64,000 nt of DNA from Geminicoccus roseus DSM 18922 (GTDB taxonomy: Bacteria; Pseudomonadota; Alphaproteobacteria; Geminicoccales; Geminicoccaceae), in assembly GCF_000427665.1 (NCBI RefSeq), contig NZ_KE386572.1:1946196-2010195 (forward strand), in the 5' to 3' direction. The translations under genes and the position numbers were made by a program. The notes under the pieces are model-generated. The model saw only the letters and a list, made by a program, of their open reading frames with translations. It made no database searches and was not told where the DNA came from. Shown one piece after another: positions 41,675 through 52,370 of the stretch (positions are counted from its first letter, which is position 1; each line of letters begins with the position of its first letter).

Positions 41675-42808
41675 TCAGGCCGGAGCTTCGGGCGGGGCGA
41701 AGTCACGGATGTCGATGTCCGACTGGCGCACCCCGGTGACGCCGTAGACCTGCAGGACCGATGGCGCCTGCGCGAAGACCTGGTCGCCGCGTACCGACAC
41801 CATGGCCGCACCCAGGTCGATGACCGTCGACCAGGCCTGACAGCCCTGCTCCGACAGGCGCTCGATCTCGACAAAGGCATCGGCGTCGTCGAGCAGGCCG
41901 TTGCCGTTGCTGTCCAGAACGCCGAAATCGAGCGAGGAGGGGAACGGTTCGTCGCTGTAGTGGCTGACGTCGATCTCGTCCTCGCCCCGGACGAAGTCGA
42001 CGATCCGGTCGATGCCGCTGGGGCCGGGCGGGTTGCCGATCTGGTCGTGGAGCACGATCCAGAAGCGATCCGCGCCCGAGCCGCCGATCATGCGGTCGTC
42101 GCCGTCATAGCCATGCAGGCTGTCGTCGCCGGCACCGCCGCTCAGCAGGTCGTTGCCCCCGGCCCAGCCCTGCAGGCCGTCGTTGCCGTCGCCGCCAAAG
42201 AGCCGGTCGTCGCCTTTCCCGCCGAACAGGAGGTCGTTGCCCTCTTCGCCATAGGCGGTGTTGGCGGCGCCGTCCTGCTCGTCGCCAGGGTCCGTCGCCA
42301 TGCCCAGGTAGATCTCGTCGTTTCCCGGCCCGCCCCAGATGCGGTCCGGACCGAGCCCGCCCAGGATCACGTCGTCGCCGGCATCGCCCCGGAGCCGGTC
42401 CGCCCCGGCCCCGCCGAGCAGTTCGTCCTGGCCGTCGCCGCCAGAAACGCGGTCGTTGCCGTCGCCGCCGGAGAGCCGGTCGTCGCCGGCCTCGCCGAAA
42501 AGGCGGTCCTGGCCCGCCCCGCCATAGGCCCGGTCGTTGCCGGACCCGCCATGGATCAGGTCGTCGCCGGCAACACCGTCGATCCAGTCGTTGCCGCTGC
42601 CGCCCCAAAGCTGATCATGGCCGGCGCCGCCATAGAGCCGGTCATTGCCCGCATCGCCCCGGATCCGGTCGTTGCCGGCCTCGCCATGCAGGCGGTCATG
42701 GCCTTGCCTGCCGGTGATGAGGTCGTTGCCGCCCCGTCCGTAGATGATGTCGGCGGCTGCCGTGCCGGTCAGGATGTCCGACCGGGCCGTGCCCATCATG
42801 GTCGCCAT
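41675..42808 (-). CDS. RTX-repeat calcium-binding protein 2
   Basis: 377 residues from ATG 42808, with AGGAG eight bases upstream. About 240 residues are GGxGxDxUx repeats (GGAGHDQLWGGSGND, GGDGNDRVSGG, GGAGDDSLHG). A non-repetitive C-terminal domain of 110 residues holds the EF-hand-like DSNGNGLLDDADAF. No signal peptide and no enzyme domain. It follows RTX protein 3 by 56 bp on the same strand, so the two form an operon converging with alg44. Probably a secreted matrix or adhesion protein; this is inference. Confidence 0.87.
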   Translation of the reverse strand: MATMMGTARSDILTGTAAADIIYGRGGNDLITGRQGHDRLHGEAGNDRIRGDAGNDRLYGGAGHDQLWGGSGNDWIDGVAGDDLIHGGSGNDRAYGGAGQDRLFGEAGDDRLSGGDGNDRVSGGDGQDELLGGAGADRLRGDAGDDVILGGLGPDRIWGGPGNDEIYLGMATDPGDEQDGAANTAYGEEGNDLLFGGKGDDRLFGGDGNDGLQGWAGGNDLLSGGAGDDSLHGYDGDDRMIGGSGADRFWIVLHDQIGNPPGPSGIDRIVDFVRGEDEIDVSHYSDEPFPSSLDFGVLDSNGNGLLDDADAFVEIERLSEQGCQAWSTVIDLGAAMVSVRGDQVFAQAPSVLQVYGVTGVRQSDIDIRDFAPPEAPA

Positions 42809-42864
42809 CTGCGTTGCTCCTGGCGGCGGCGCCGATGGGCTCCGCCGCCGTGGTCGAGCCAGTG

Positions 42865-44187
42865 TCAGGGGGTGCTGAAGAACAGGAAGTCGCTGCTCTG
42901 CAGGCCGGTGACGCCGAACACTTGCAGGGTCGCCGGCCCCCAGGGAAACGGATCGTCCGGCTGGATCGACTGGAGCATGGCCTCCAGGTCGATCACGGTG
43001 GAACTGGCGGTGACGCCCTGGTCGGTCAGGTCCTGGATGCGGACAAAGGCGTCGGCTGCGTCCAGCACGCCGTTGCCGCTGGTGTCGAGGTCGCCGAAGT
43101 CCAGGTCGTAGCGGTACTCGCTCTCGGTGCCGTGCTCGACCCAGATGTGATCTTCGCCCTTGGTGAAGTCGACGATCCGGTCGCTGCCCGGGCCGCCGAC
43201 GATCGCCAGTTCCTCCCCGGCATTCCAGAACTGGTTCATGAACCGGTCCTGGCCCGCCCCTCCGATCAGCCGGTCGTTGCCGGTATAGCCGTTCAGCGAA
43301 TCGTTGCCGGCACCGCCGTCCAGCAGATCCTGGCCGCCGACGCCGCCGCTCAGCGTGTCGTCGCCATCGCCGCCATGGATCCGGTCGTTGCCCCGGCCGC
43401 CCTGGATGAAGTCGTCGCCCGCGTCGCCGAACCCGGTGTTGCTGCTGGTGTCCTGGTCGTTCTGCGGGATCGGGGAACTGCCGAGGGTGATGAAATCGCG
43501 CCCGGCCCCGCCACGGACCACGTCGCTGCCAAGGCCGCTCGCGAGCGAGTCCATGCCATCGCCGCCCTCGATCCGGTCGGCGCCGGCGCGGCCCTCGATC
43601 CGGTCGTCCCCGGCACCGCCGAGCAACCGGTCGGCGCCGTCGGCGCCGAAGATCCGGTCATGGCCGGCGCCGCCATCGGCGAAGTTGGCGGCCCGGTCGC
43701 CATCAGGCTCCGGCTCGTCCAGGCCACCCAGCAGGCCGACCAGGAGACCATCGTCGCCGTCGCCGCCGAGCAGCGTGTCCTCGCCCAGCCGGCCGGTCAG
43801 GATGTCGTTGCCCTCGCCGCCGCGGACGATGTCGTCGCCCGAGCCGCCGGACAGGTAGTCGTTGCCGCCGCCGCCCAGGACGATGTCGTGGCCGTCCCCG
43901 CCATAGGCGCGGTCGTCGCCATCGCCTCCGTCGACCAGGTCGTTGCCAGCGCCGCCGTCCAGCCAGTCCCGGCCGATCCCGCCAAAGAGCAAGTCGTGGC
44001 CCGACCCGCCATGCAGGCGGTCGTTGCCGGTCTCCCCCCAGATCCGGTCGTTGCCTGCCTCGCCATGGAGGCGGTCGTTGCCCTGCCTGCCGAAAATCCG
44101 ATCCGCGCCAGCACGGCCATAGATCGTGTCGGCACCGTTGGTGCCGATCAACGTCTCGGGCCGGGGCGTGCCGATGATGGTAGCCAT
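42865..44187 (-). CDS. RTX-repeat calcium-binding protein 3
   Basis: 440 residues from ATG 44187, with AGGA about eight bases upstream; an earlier in-frame ATG exists at 44241. More than 300 residues of nonapeptides (GGIGRDWLDGGAGND, GGEGNDILTG, GGRGNDRIHGG) lead to a C-terminal domain with the EF-hand-like DTSGNGVLDAADAF and an end similar to RTX protein 2 (LQVFGVTGLQSSDF versus LQVYGVTGVRQSDI). First gene of the two-gene RTX operon. Expected to leave the cell by type I secretion; no transporter gene is in the window. Confidence 0.87.
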   Translation of the reverse strand: MATIIGTPRPETLIGTNGADTIYGRAGADRIFGRQGNDRLHGEAGNDRIWGETGNDRLHGGSGHDLLFGGIGRDWLDGGAGNDLVDGGDGDDRAYGGDGHDIVLGGGGNDYLSGGSGDDIVRGGEGNDILTGRLGEDTLLGGDGDDGLLVGLLGGLDEPEPDGDRAANFADGGAGHDRIFGADGADRLLGGAGDDRIEGRAGADRIEGGDGMDSLASGLGSDVVRGGAGRDFITLGSSPIPQNDQDTSSNTGFGDAGDDFIQGGRGNDRIHGGDGDDTLSGGVGGQDLLDGGAGNDSLNGYTGNDRLIGGAGQDRFMNQFWNAGEELAIVGGPGSDRIVDFTKGEDHIWVEHGTESEYRYDLDFGDLDTSGNGVLDAADAFVRIQDLTDQGVTASSTVIDLEAMLQSIQPDDPFPWGPATLQVFGVTGLQSSDFLFFSTP

Positions 44188-44220
44188 CGACGTGCATCCT
44201 GCCGTTGATGTGAGGAGGCG

Positions 44221-44260
44221 TAACAAAATATTATTGCGCATAATTAATTTTTGGAGGCAA
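44221..44260 (-). promoter_or_regulatory. AT-rich candidate promoter of the RTX operon
   Basis: This stretch is strikingly AT-rich for the window and lies 34-73 bases upstream of RTX protein 3. Read on the minus strand it has TTGCCT (44255-44260) and AATAAT (44230-44235) with 19-base spacing, longer than ideal. A promoter here is likely, but the exact elements are uncertain. Confidence 0.35.
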
Positions 44261-44371
44261 GTATCTTCATCTTGTGGCGGCGTGTCTCATCCTGCCCTGT
44301 GCAGGGACGCCACACCGATCCCCTCCTGTTCTCTCGCCGCCGCGCCCCCATCATCTGGGATCAGGCTATTG

Positions 44372-44614
44372 CGGCATCGGCAGCCCTAAGACCTATGCCC
44401 GGATGACCAAGATCCTGAAGCGGGGCCGGAAGATCGACCGGGCCAAGCTTTTGCGCGCGTTTGTCGAGCTGCAGTACAAGCGCAACCACATGGAGCTGGC
44501 GCGCGGCAAGTTCCGCGCCAAGGGCGACGTGATCCAGTCTTCCCGGCGCACATGGCGGACAAGGCCTGGCGGCTCGACCCGCTCGGCACCCCGGTGAGCG
44601 TGGAGCTGCGCTGA
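44372..44614 (+). pseudogene. Mosaic remnant: internal uvrB fragment joined to an alg44-like 3' end
   Basis: Bases 44372-44567 align with 47782-47978 of the intact uvrB (UvrB residues about 174-238) at roughly 90% identity by eye. A single-base deletion near 44538 (GATCCAGTCTT versus GATCGAGATCTT) breaks the frame. From about 44573 the sequence switches to a near copy of the last 13 codons and stop of the alg44-like gene (41618-41659), again about 90% identical. Neither part has a start or a complete domain, so this is a dead junction fragment left by recombination. The divergence suggests the donor copies came from a related genome. Confidence 0.85.
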
Positions 44615-44710
44615 TGAAGGCTTCGTGAAGGCTGGTTAGCCGAAGGAGGATATCCGCCGCAGGCTCGCGCCGCCATGCTATGCTTCCTCGGTGTTACCGG
44701 GGGACGAAGC

Positions 44711-47179
44711 ATGGACGTCGCGGGAAGGCAAAGGGCGATCTGGTTCTATGCGGGTCTCGGCACCGTCACCGCGGCGACTTTGATGCTGCAGATCGTCGAG
44801 ACCCGGATCATTTCGGTCCTCTCCTGGTATCATCTGGCTTTCTTCGTCATCAGCATCGCCATGTTCGGCCTGACGGTCGGGGCGGTCTACGTCTACTTGC
44901 GGCCGGACCGGTCCACGCCGGACCGGCTGTTCTTCCAGCTCACGGCCGCCACGCTCGCGTTCGCCGTGTCGACGGTGCTTGCCGGGATCGCCCAGCTCAC
45001 CCTCGCGACCGGCGGCACCGCCTCGCTCACCGCCTTGTTCGCCTGGACGGAGTTCTCCATCTGCCTGGCGATCCCGTTCTTCTTCTCCGGCGTCGTCGTG
45101 AGCCTGGCGCTCACCCGCAGCCCCTACCCGATCGGCACGGTCTACGGCGTCGATCTGGTCGGCGCGGCGTTCGGCTGCATCGGCGTGTTGGCGCTGCTCA
45201 ATGCCACCAGCGGCCCGGCCGCGCTTTTGTGGCTGGGCGCCCTTCTGGGGGTGGCTGCCTTCTGCTTCGCCCGGGCCGCCCCCGTCCCTGCCGCGGCCGG
45301 GCGCACGCTCGGAGCGGCCCTGTTCCGCTACCGGCTCCCCATCTGCGTCGCGCTGTTGGCGCTGGCGGCACTCAACGAGCTGACCCCCTACGGGGTCCGC
45401 ATGATCGTCACCAAGAACCGGTTCGAGGCGACCCGCCTGCTCGACTACGACCAGTGGAACTCGTTCTCGCGGATCACCGTCACCCAGAGCGAGGCGAAGC
45501 CCGCCGGCCTGTGGGGGCGCTCGCCGCACACGCCCGACATGCAGGTCGACCAGCGCACGTTGACGATCGACGGTGCCGCCGGCACCAGCATGTACCGCTA
45601 TGGCGACATCGAGGACCTGCCCTTCCTGCGCTACGACGTCACCAACATCGCCTACGCGATCCCGGGCCTGGAAACCGGCGCGGTGATCGGGGTGGGTGGC
45701 GGGCGCGACGTCATCTCCGCCAAGCTGTTGGGCCTCGACGAGGTGACCGGGGTCGAGATCAACCCGATCTTCGTCGACCTCCTGACCGACCGGTTCGCCG
45801 ACTATTCGCCGCTGGCGCGCGAGCCCGGTGTCGAACTCGTCGTGGACGAGGCGCGCAGCTGGATGGCGCGCGCCGGCCGGTCCTTCGACATCATCCAGAT
45901 GAGCCTGATCGACACCTGGGCCGCGACCGGCGCCGGCGCCTTCACCCTGTCCGAGAACGGCCTCTACACGACGGAGGCGTGGCGGATCTTCCTTGATCGG
46001 CTCCGGCACGACGGCGTGTTCACGGTGAGCCGCTGGTACGCGCCGGGCGACATCAACGAGACCGGCCGCATGGTCAGTTTGGCGGTGGCGACGCTGCTCT
46101 CGGCCGGGGCCGAGAACCCGCGCGACCACATCTTCCTGGCCTCGGCGAACCATGTCGCCACGATCGTCATGGCGCGCGCGCCGCTCACGGCCACGGCGCT
46201 CGGGGCATTGCGCGGGGCCACCGACCGGCTCGGCTTCAACATCCTCCTCGATCCCGACCGGCCGGGGGCGAGCGAGACCCTGGAGGCGATCGTCTCGGCC
46301 CGCACCCCTGCGGCGCTGGCGGCGGTCACCGGCGGCACGATGCTGGACCTGAGTCCGTCCACCGACAGCCGGCCGTTCTTCTTCAACCAGCTCCGCTTCA
46401 GCCGGCTGCTGGACTTCGACGTGTTCACCCAGTTCGACAACCCGGGCGTGTTCGGCGGCAACCTGACCGCCACGATCACGCTGGTGATGCTGGTGCTGAT
46501 CTCGGTCGTGTTCGTGGTCCTGACGATCGTCGTCCCGCTGCGCCCGACGGTGCGCAGGGCCGGCTGGATGCTGGCGGCCGGCGGTACCGCCTACTTCGTG
46601 CTGATCGGCACCGGGTTCATGATGGCCGAGATAGCGCTCCTGCAGCGCATGGGCGTGTTTCTCGGCCATCCGGTCTATGCCTTGAGCGTGGTTCTGTTCA
46701 GCCTGATCCTTTCCACGGGCATCGGCAGCTTCGTCTCGGAGCGCCTGCTGCTCGACACGCGCCGCCGGCTGGTCCTGTGGGCGCTGGCCAGCGCCGCCTA
46801 CCTGTTCTGCCTGCCGCTCTGGCTGCCGCCCGTCCTCCTGGCCCTGGAAAGCGCCGGGCTGCTCGTCCGCGCCGGCCTGTGCGTGCTGGTGCTGGCGCCG
46901 GCCGGCATCTTGATGGGCTTCGGCTTTCCTACCGGCATGCGGCTGGTCTCGGCGATCGACCCGCGGCCGACCCCCTGGTTCTGGGGCGTGAACGGCGCTG
47001 CCGGCGTGTTGGCCGCCGGCATCGCGGTGCTGCTCAGCATCGCGTTCGGGATCGACACGACGCTGCGGGTGGGCGCGCTCTGCTATCTGCTGCTGCTCCT
47101 GCCGGCCACCGCGCTCGCGGGACATGGCAGGGCGGTGGCAGGGCCGGCTCGCCCGTTGCAGGCCGCCACCGCGACGTGA
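44711..47179 (+). CDS. Large membrane spermidine-synthase-like protein
   Basis: 822 residues. About seven hydrophobic helices at the N-terminus (to residue about 210), then a cytoplasmic SAM/aminopropyl-binding-like domain with VIGVGGGRDVISAKLLGLDEV and VTGVEINPIFVDLL, then six or more C-terminal helices. The Rossmann part resembles spermidine synthase (SpeE). The usual acidic catalytic D-[ST]-x-D-P motif is replaced by QMSLIDTW, so polyamine synthesis is not assured. ATG 44711 follows GGGGGACG. It lies between the uvrB remnant and intact uvrB. Confidence 0.75.
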   Translation: MDVAGRQRAIWFYAGLGTVTAATLMLQIVETRIISVLSWYHLAFFVISIAMFGLTVGAVYVYLRPDRSTPDRLFFQLTAATLAFAVSTVLAGIAQLTLATGGTASLTALFAWTEFSICLAIPFFFSGVVVSLALTRSPYPIGTVYGVDLVGAAFGCIGVLALLNATSGPAALLWLGALLGVAAFCFARAAPVPAAAGRTLGAALFRYRLPICVALLALAALNELTPYGVRMIVTKNRFEATRLLDYDQWNSFSRITVTQSEAKPAGLWGRSPHTPDMQVDQRTLTIDGAAGTSMYRYGDIEDLPFLRYDVTNIAYAIPGLETGAVIGVGGGRDVISAKLLGLDEVTGVEINPIFVDLLTDRFADYSPLAREPGVELVVDEARSWMARAGRSFDIIQMSLIDTWAATGAGAFTLSENGLYTTEAWRIFLDRLRHDGVFTVSRWYAPGDINETGRMVSLAVATLLSAGAENPRDHIFLASANHVATIVMARAPLTATALGALRGATDRLGFNILLDPDRPGASETLEAIVSARTPAALAAVTGGTMLDLSPSTDSRPFFFNQLRFSRLLDFDVFTQFDNPGVFGGNLTATITLVMLVLISVVFVVLTIVVPLRPTVRRAGWMLAAGGTAYFVLIGTGFMMAEIALLQRMGVFLGHPVYALSVVLFSLILSTGIGSFVSERLLLDTRRRLVLWALASAAYLFCLPLWLPPVLLALESAGLLVRAGLCVLVLAPAGILMGFGFPTGMRLVSAIDPRPTPWFWGVNGAAGVLAAGIAVLLSIAFGIDTTLRVGALCYLLLLLPATALAGHGRAVAGPARPLQAATAT

Positions 47180-47263
47180 CGCAGCGGCGTTCGCCTCTTG
47201 TTCTCCTGGGCCACCGACCCCACCATGTCGCTGAACCGATTCGGCAACGGCGACGGGTGAAGC

Positions 47264-49453
<2,190 letters not shown>

Positions 49454-50006
49454 GCGCCCGCTGCCTCGTCCAGCGCAGGATGGGGACCGGGCGGTCCGGC
49501 GCGACGCGGCACCTTGCGCCCGAAGAACCCTGGGCCCGGGCTCGGCGGCTGTCAGACTATCGCTGCAATAGCACGAGGCGTTGTCAGTAGATTTCCCGGA
49601 TCCTTCGCAAGCTGGCTGGCCGCGATGCGGTCATCTTGATGGCAGGTTTCCTGCGGCGGCCGGCTATGGCGGTGCTTTCGGAAGATGCCGCTTCAAAATA
49701 TACAATACTCGATAGGCCAGATTTCTAAATTTGCAATGATTAGACTGTTCTGGCCAGAATAATGCTCAGTTTGAAGGTCAGGTTACTTCCGTCGGCAAAG
49801 ATCCTTGTGGCGGGTTCCTGAACTGACTAGAATCCAGTCGGGGCAATGTTCTTCTGCCCTGCTGGACCCGCGGTGACCCGGGTTCCCTGTCCACCGCCCG
49901 GCAGCGGCGGACCGATCGGCCGCGATGATCGGCTGCACGGGCGTGGGACAGGCATTTCGGTCATCGGCATGCTTGGCTGTGACGGAGATGGCCGTCGTGA
50001 CGGAAC
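49454..50006. promoter_or_regulatory. Intergenic region with AT-rich patch and palindrome
   Basis: About 550 bases separate uvrB from the FecR/PKD/cyclase unit. Between 49690 and 49765 the DNA is AT-rich and contains a perfect 12-bp palindrome TTCTGGCCAGAA (49748-49759), preceded by TTGCAA (49731). These are the best candidates for a promoter and an operator of the three-gene unit. No gene was supported in this stretch. Confidence 0.4.
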
Positions 50007-52352
50007 GTGGTTGATGCGGGCAGTGCCGGGCGCCGCTGGCGCGGCACGGGCGCCGGCCTGCTGATCCTGCTCGCGCAGCCCTTGGGCGCAGAAGCCGTCG
50101 CCCAGGACCTCACGGTCCGCGTGCAAGACGGCCAGAGCCTGCGGGACATCGCCGAGGCGGAGCTGGGCGATCCCGACCTGTGGACGGAGATCCTGCGCGC
50201 CAACGGCCTCGCCTCGCCCGCGGAGGTGCGCCCGGGCATGGAACTGGCCATTCCGAAGGGTGAGATCGCGGCCGCCGACCGGGCTTTGGGCCGGGCGCTG
50301 GCCGCGATCCAGCAGGCCACCGAGCAGGGTGCCCGCCTGTTCGCACGCGCGCAGATCGAGCAGGGCATCGCCCGCTATGACGAGGGCGTCGCCCGGCGCA
50401 AGGCAGGGGAATGGGCTGGCGCCGCCGCGGCCGCGGACGAGGCGCGAGAGGCCGCCGCCCTGGCGCTGCAGCTCGCCGCCGCCAGCCGGGATGCCGCCGC
50501 CGAGGCGCGGCTGACCGACCGCGAGGGTTCCGTCGAGGGCCGCACCCCGCAGGAACTGGTGTGGTCGGATCGGGAGCGCGATGCGGTCCTGATCGAGGAG
50601 GAGAAGCTGCGGACCCTGTCGCGCTCCTCGGCCCAGATCACGTTCCGCGACGAGAGCAGGCTGCGCCTCAATGCGAACTCGCAGGCGGTGATCCGGCGGA
50701 TGCGCACCGACCCGCTGAGCCGCAGCGAGGAAGCCAAGGTGAGCCTGGTGGAAGGCGATTTCTACGCCCTGCTCAGCGGCAAGACCGAGCGCAAGACGTT
50801 CGAGCTGGAGGTGCCGGAGGTCGAGACGCAGGTCGAATCGCGCAGCTTCTGGGTCCGCCACGACGGCAGCGGCTCCAAGTTCACCAACTACGACGACGGC
50901 GTCCTGCGGGTCGCCGCGCGCGGCGCCGAGGTCGCCCTGGGCCGCAACGAGGCAGCGCTGGTGCGCACCGGGCAGCAGCCCGGCGACAAGGTCGACATCC
51001 ATGGCCCGCCGGTCCTGAGCGGGCCGCCGGACAATGGCGAGACGGTCACCGCCGCCGTGGAGCTGCGCTGGCAGCCGGTGGAGGAGGCGGTGGGCTATTG
51101 GCTGGAACTGGCCCTCGACCAGGCGTTCCAGCGGATGGAGCTCAGCCGCTGGGGACTCCGGGATACCGGTTTCGCCACGGACGAACTGGAGATCGGCACC
51201 TACTACTGGCGCATCGCCGCCCTGGACAAGTTCGGCCTGCCGGGGGAGCGCAGCCCGGTCTGGCGCTTCCATGTCCGCATCGACCAGACGCCGCCATTCC
51301 TGAGCATCGCGACGCCGCCGGAGGATGCGGTCGTCACGGGCTCCCCGGTCGCCGTGACGGGCCAGACGGAGCCCGGGGCGCTGCTGCGCCTCGACGGCCA
51401 GCCGGTGCCGGTCGACGATGAGGGCCGCTTTCGCGCCGATCTCCAGCCGGGACCCGCGGGCGAATTCCTGCTCGAGGCGACCGACCCGGCCGGCAACGTC
51501 ACCCGCCGCCGCCGCGCCTACCGCCATGTGCCGGACGAGGCGGCGGTGCTGCGCTTCGACGAGGCCATTCCGCGCCAGGCGCCCAGGCACTTCGTCACCC
51601 GGCGCGACGTGATCTCGCTGTCGGGCACCACCCATGCCGGAGCCCGGCTCCTGGTGCAGACGGCCGGGCAGCCGCTGCGCGAGGCGGCCTATGCTGGCGA
51701 GGACGGACGCTTCACCCTGAACGTCCCCGCCATGGGCGGCACGACCGACTACACCATCGAGGTGGTGCAGCGCTCCGGGTCGCGCAGCCGCGAGAACTTC
51801 AGCGTCAGCGTCGACCGCGATCCGCCCGACCTCGGCCTCGACCTGCCGCCGCCAGCGATCACCTCGGTGGAATGGCTGCCCGTGCGCGGCCAGGCGACCG
51901 GCGCGGCCAGCCTCACCCTGAACGGCGACCCGGTGCGGCTGATCGGCGACCAGTTCGACCGGACGGCGACCCTCGTCGCCGGGCCGAACATGTTCAGGCT
52001 GGAGGCGGTGGATCGGGTCGGCAACGCCCGGGTGGAAAGCTTCGTGGTCCATCTCGACCAGCAGCCGCCGGAACTGATCGGCCACCGGGTGACGCCCGAG
52101 CAGGTGCAAGCGGGCGGCCCGGTCCGCGTGGAGGTCGAGGCCAGGGACGCCGCGGGCCTGCGGCAGGCCGCGCCGTTCAGGCTGCGGGTGGGCGGCACCG
52201 ACTACGGGGACTTCCTCGAACTCAGCGGCGATGCCGGGCGCTATGGCGCCACCGTGCTGCTGCCGCCGGAGGCGGCCGGAGCGGTGAGCCTGCGGGAAGT
52301 GGAGATCGAGGACTACGCCGGCAACAAGGCGCGCTTCGCGTTCGGCCGCTAG
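50007..52352 (+). CDS. Exported LysM/FecR/Ig-like domain protein
   Basis: 781 residues from GTG 50007. A hydrophobic signal (GLLILLAQPLGAEA) is followed by a LysM domain at about 33-85 (VRVQDGQSLRDIAEAELGDP, GMELAIP), then an Ala-rich helical part. A FecR domain follows at about 200-300 (ITFRDESRLRLNANSQAVI, VSLVEGDFYALLSG), then a fibronectin-like domain and several Ig-like repeats (LRLDGQPVPVDDEGRF, LTLNGDPVRLIGDQF). FecR here is extracytoplasmic with no sigma factor beside it. It may bind cell wall and act as a structural or sensory partner of the PKD protein and cyclase that follow 18 and 4906 bp downstream. Confidence 0.82.
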   Translation: MVDAGSAGRRWRGTGAGLLILLAQPLGAEAVAQDLTVRVQDGQSLRDIAEAELGDPDLWTEILRANGLASPAEVRPGMELAIPKGEIAAADRALGRALAAIQQATEQGARLFARAQIEQGIARYDEGVARRKAGEWAGAAAAADEAREAAALALQLAAASRDAAAEARLTDREGSVEGRTPQELVWSDRERDAVLIEEEKLRTLSRSSAQITFRDESRLRLNANSQAVIRRMRTDPLSRSEEAKVSLVEGDFYALLSGKTERKTFELEVPEVETQVESRSFWVRHDGSGSKFTNYDDGVLRVAARGAEVALGRNEAALVRTGQQPGDKVDIHGPPVLSGPPDNGETVTAAVELRWQPVEEAVGYWLELALDQAFQRMELSRWGLRDTGFATDELEIGTYYWRIAALDKFGLPGERSPVWRFHVRIDQTPPFLSIATPPEDAVVTGSPVAVTGQTEPGALLRLDGQPVPVDDEGRFRADLQPGPAGEFLLEATDPAGNVTRRRRAYRHVPDEAAVLRFDEAIPRQAPRHFVTRRDVISLSGTTHAGARLLVQTAGQPLREAAYAGEDGRFTLNVPAMGGTTDYTIEVVQRSGSRSRENFSVSVDRDPPDLGLDLPPPAITSVEWLPVRGQATGAASLTLNGDPVRLIGDQFDRTATLVAGPNMFRLEAVDRVGNARVESFVVHLDQQPPELIGHRVTPEQVQAGGPVRVEVEARDAAGLRQAAPFRLRVGGTDYGDFLELSGDAGRYGATVLLPPEAAGAVSLREVEIEDYAGNKARFAFGR

Positions 52353-52370
52353 GTCGTGGGGGGAAGGGAC

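Noticed and set aside
41675-44187. Periodic repeats that at first resemble a CRISPR or tandem DNA repeat
   Set aside because: The period is about 27 bases and the units vary; they translate as GGxGxD nonapeptides of RTX proteins on the minus strand.
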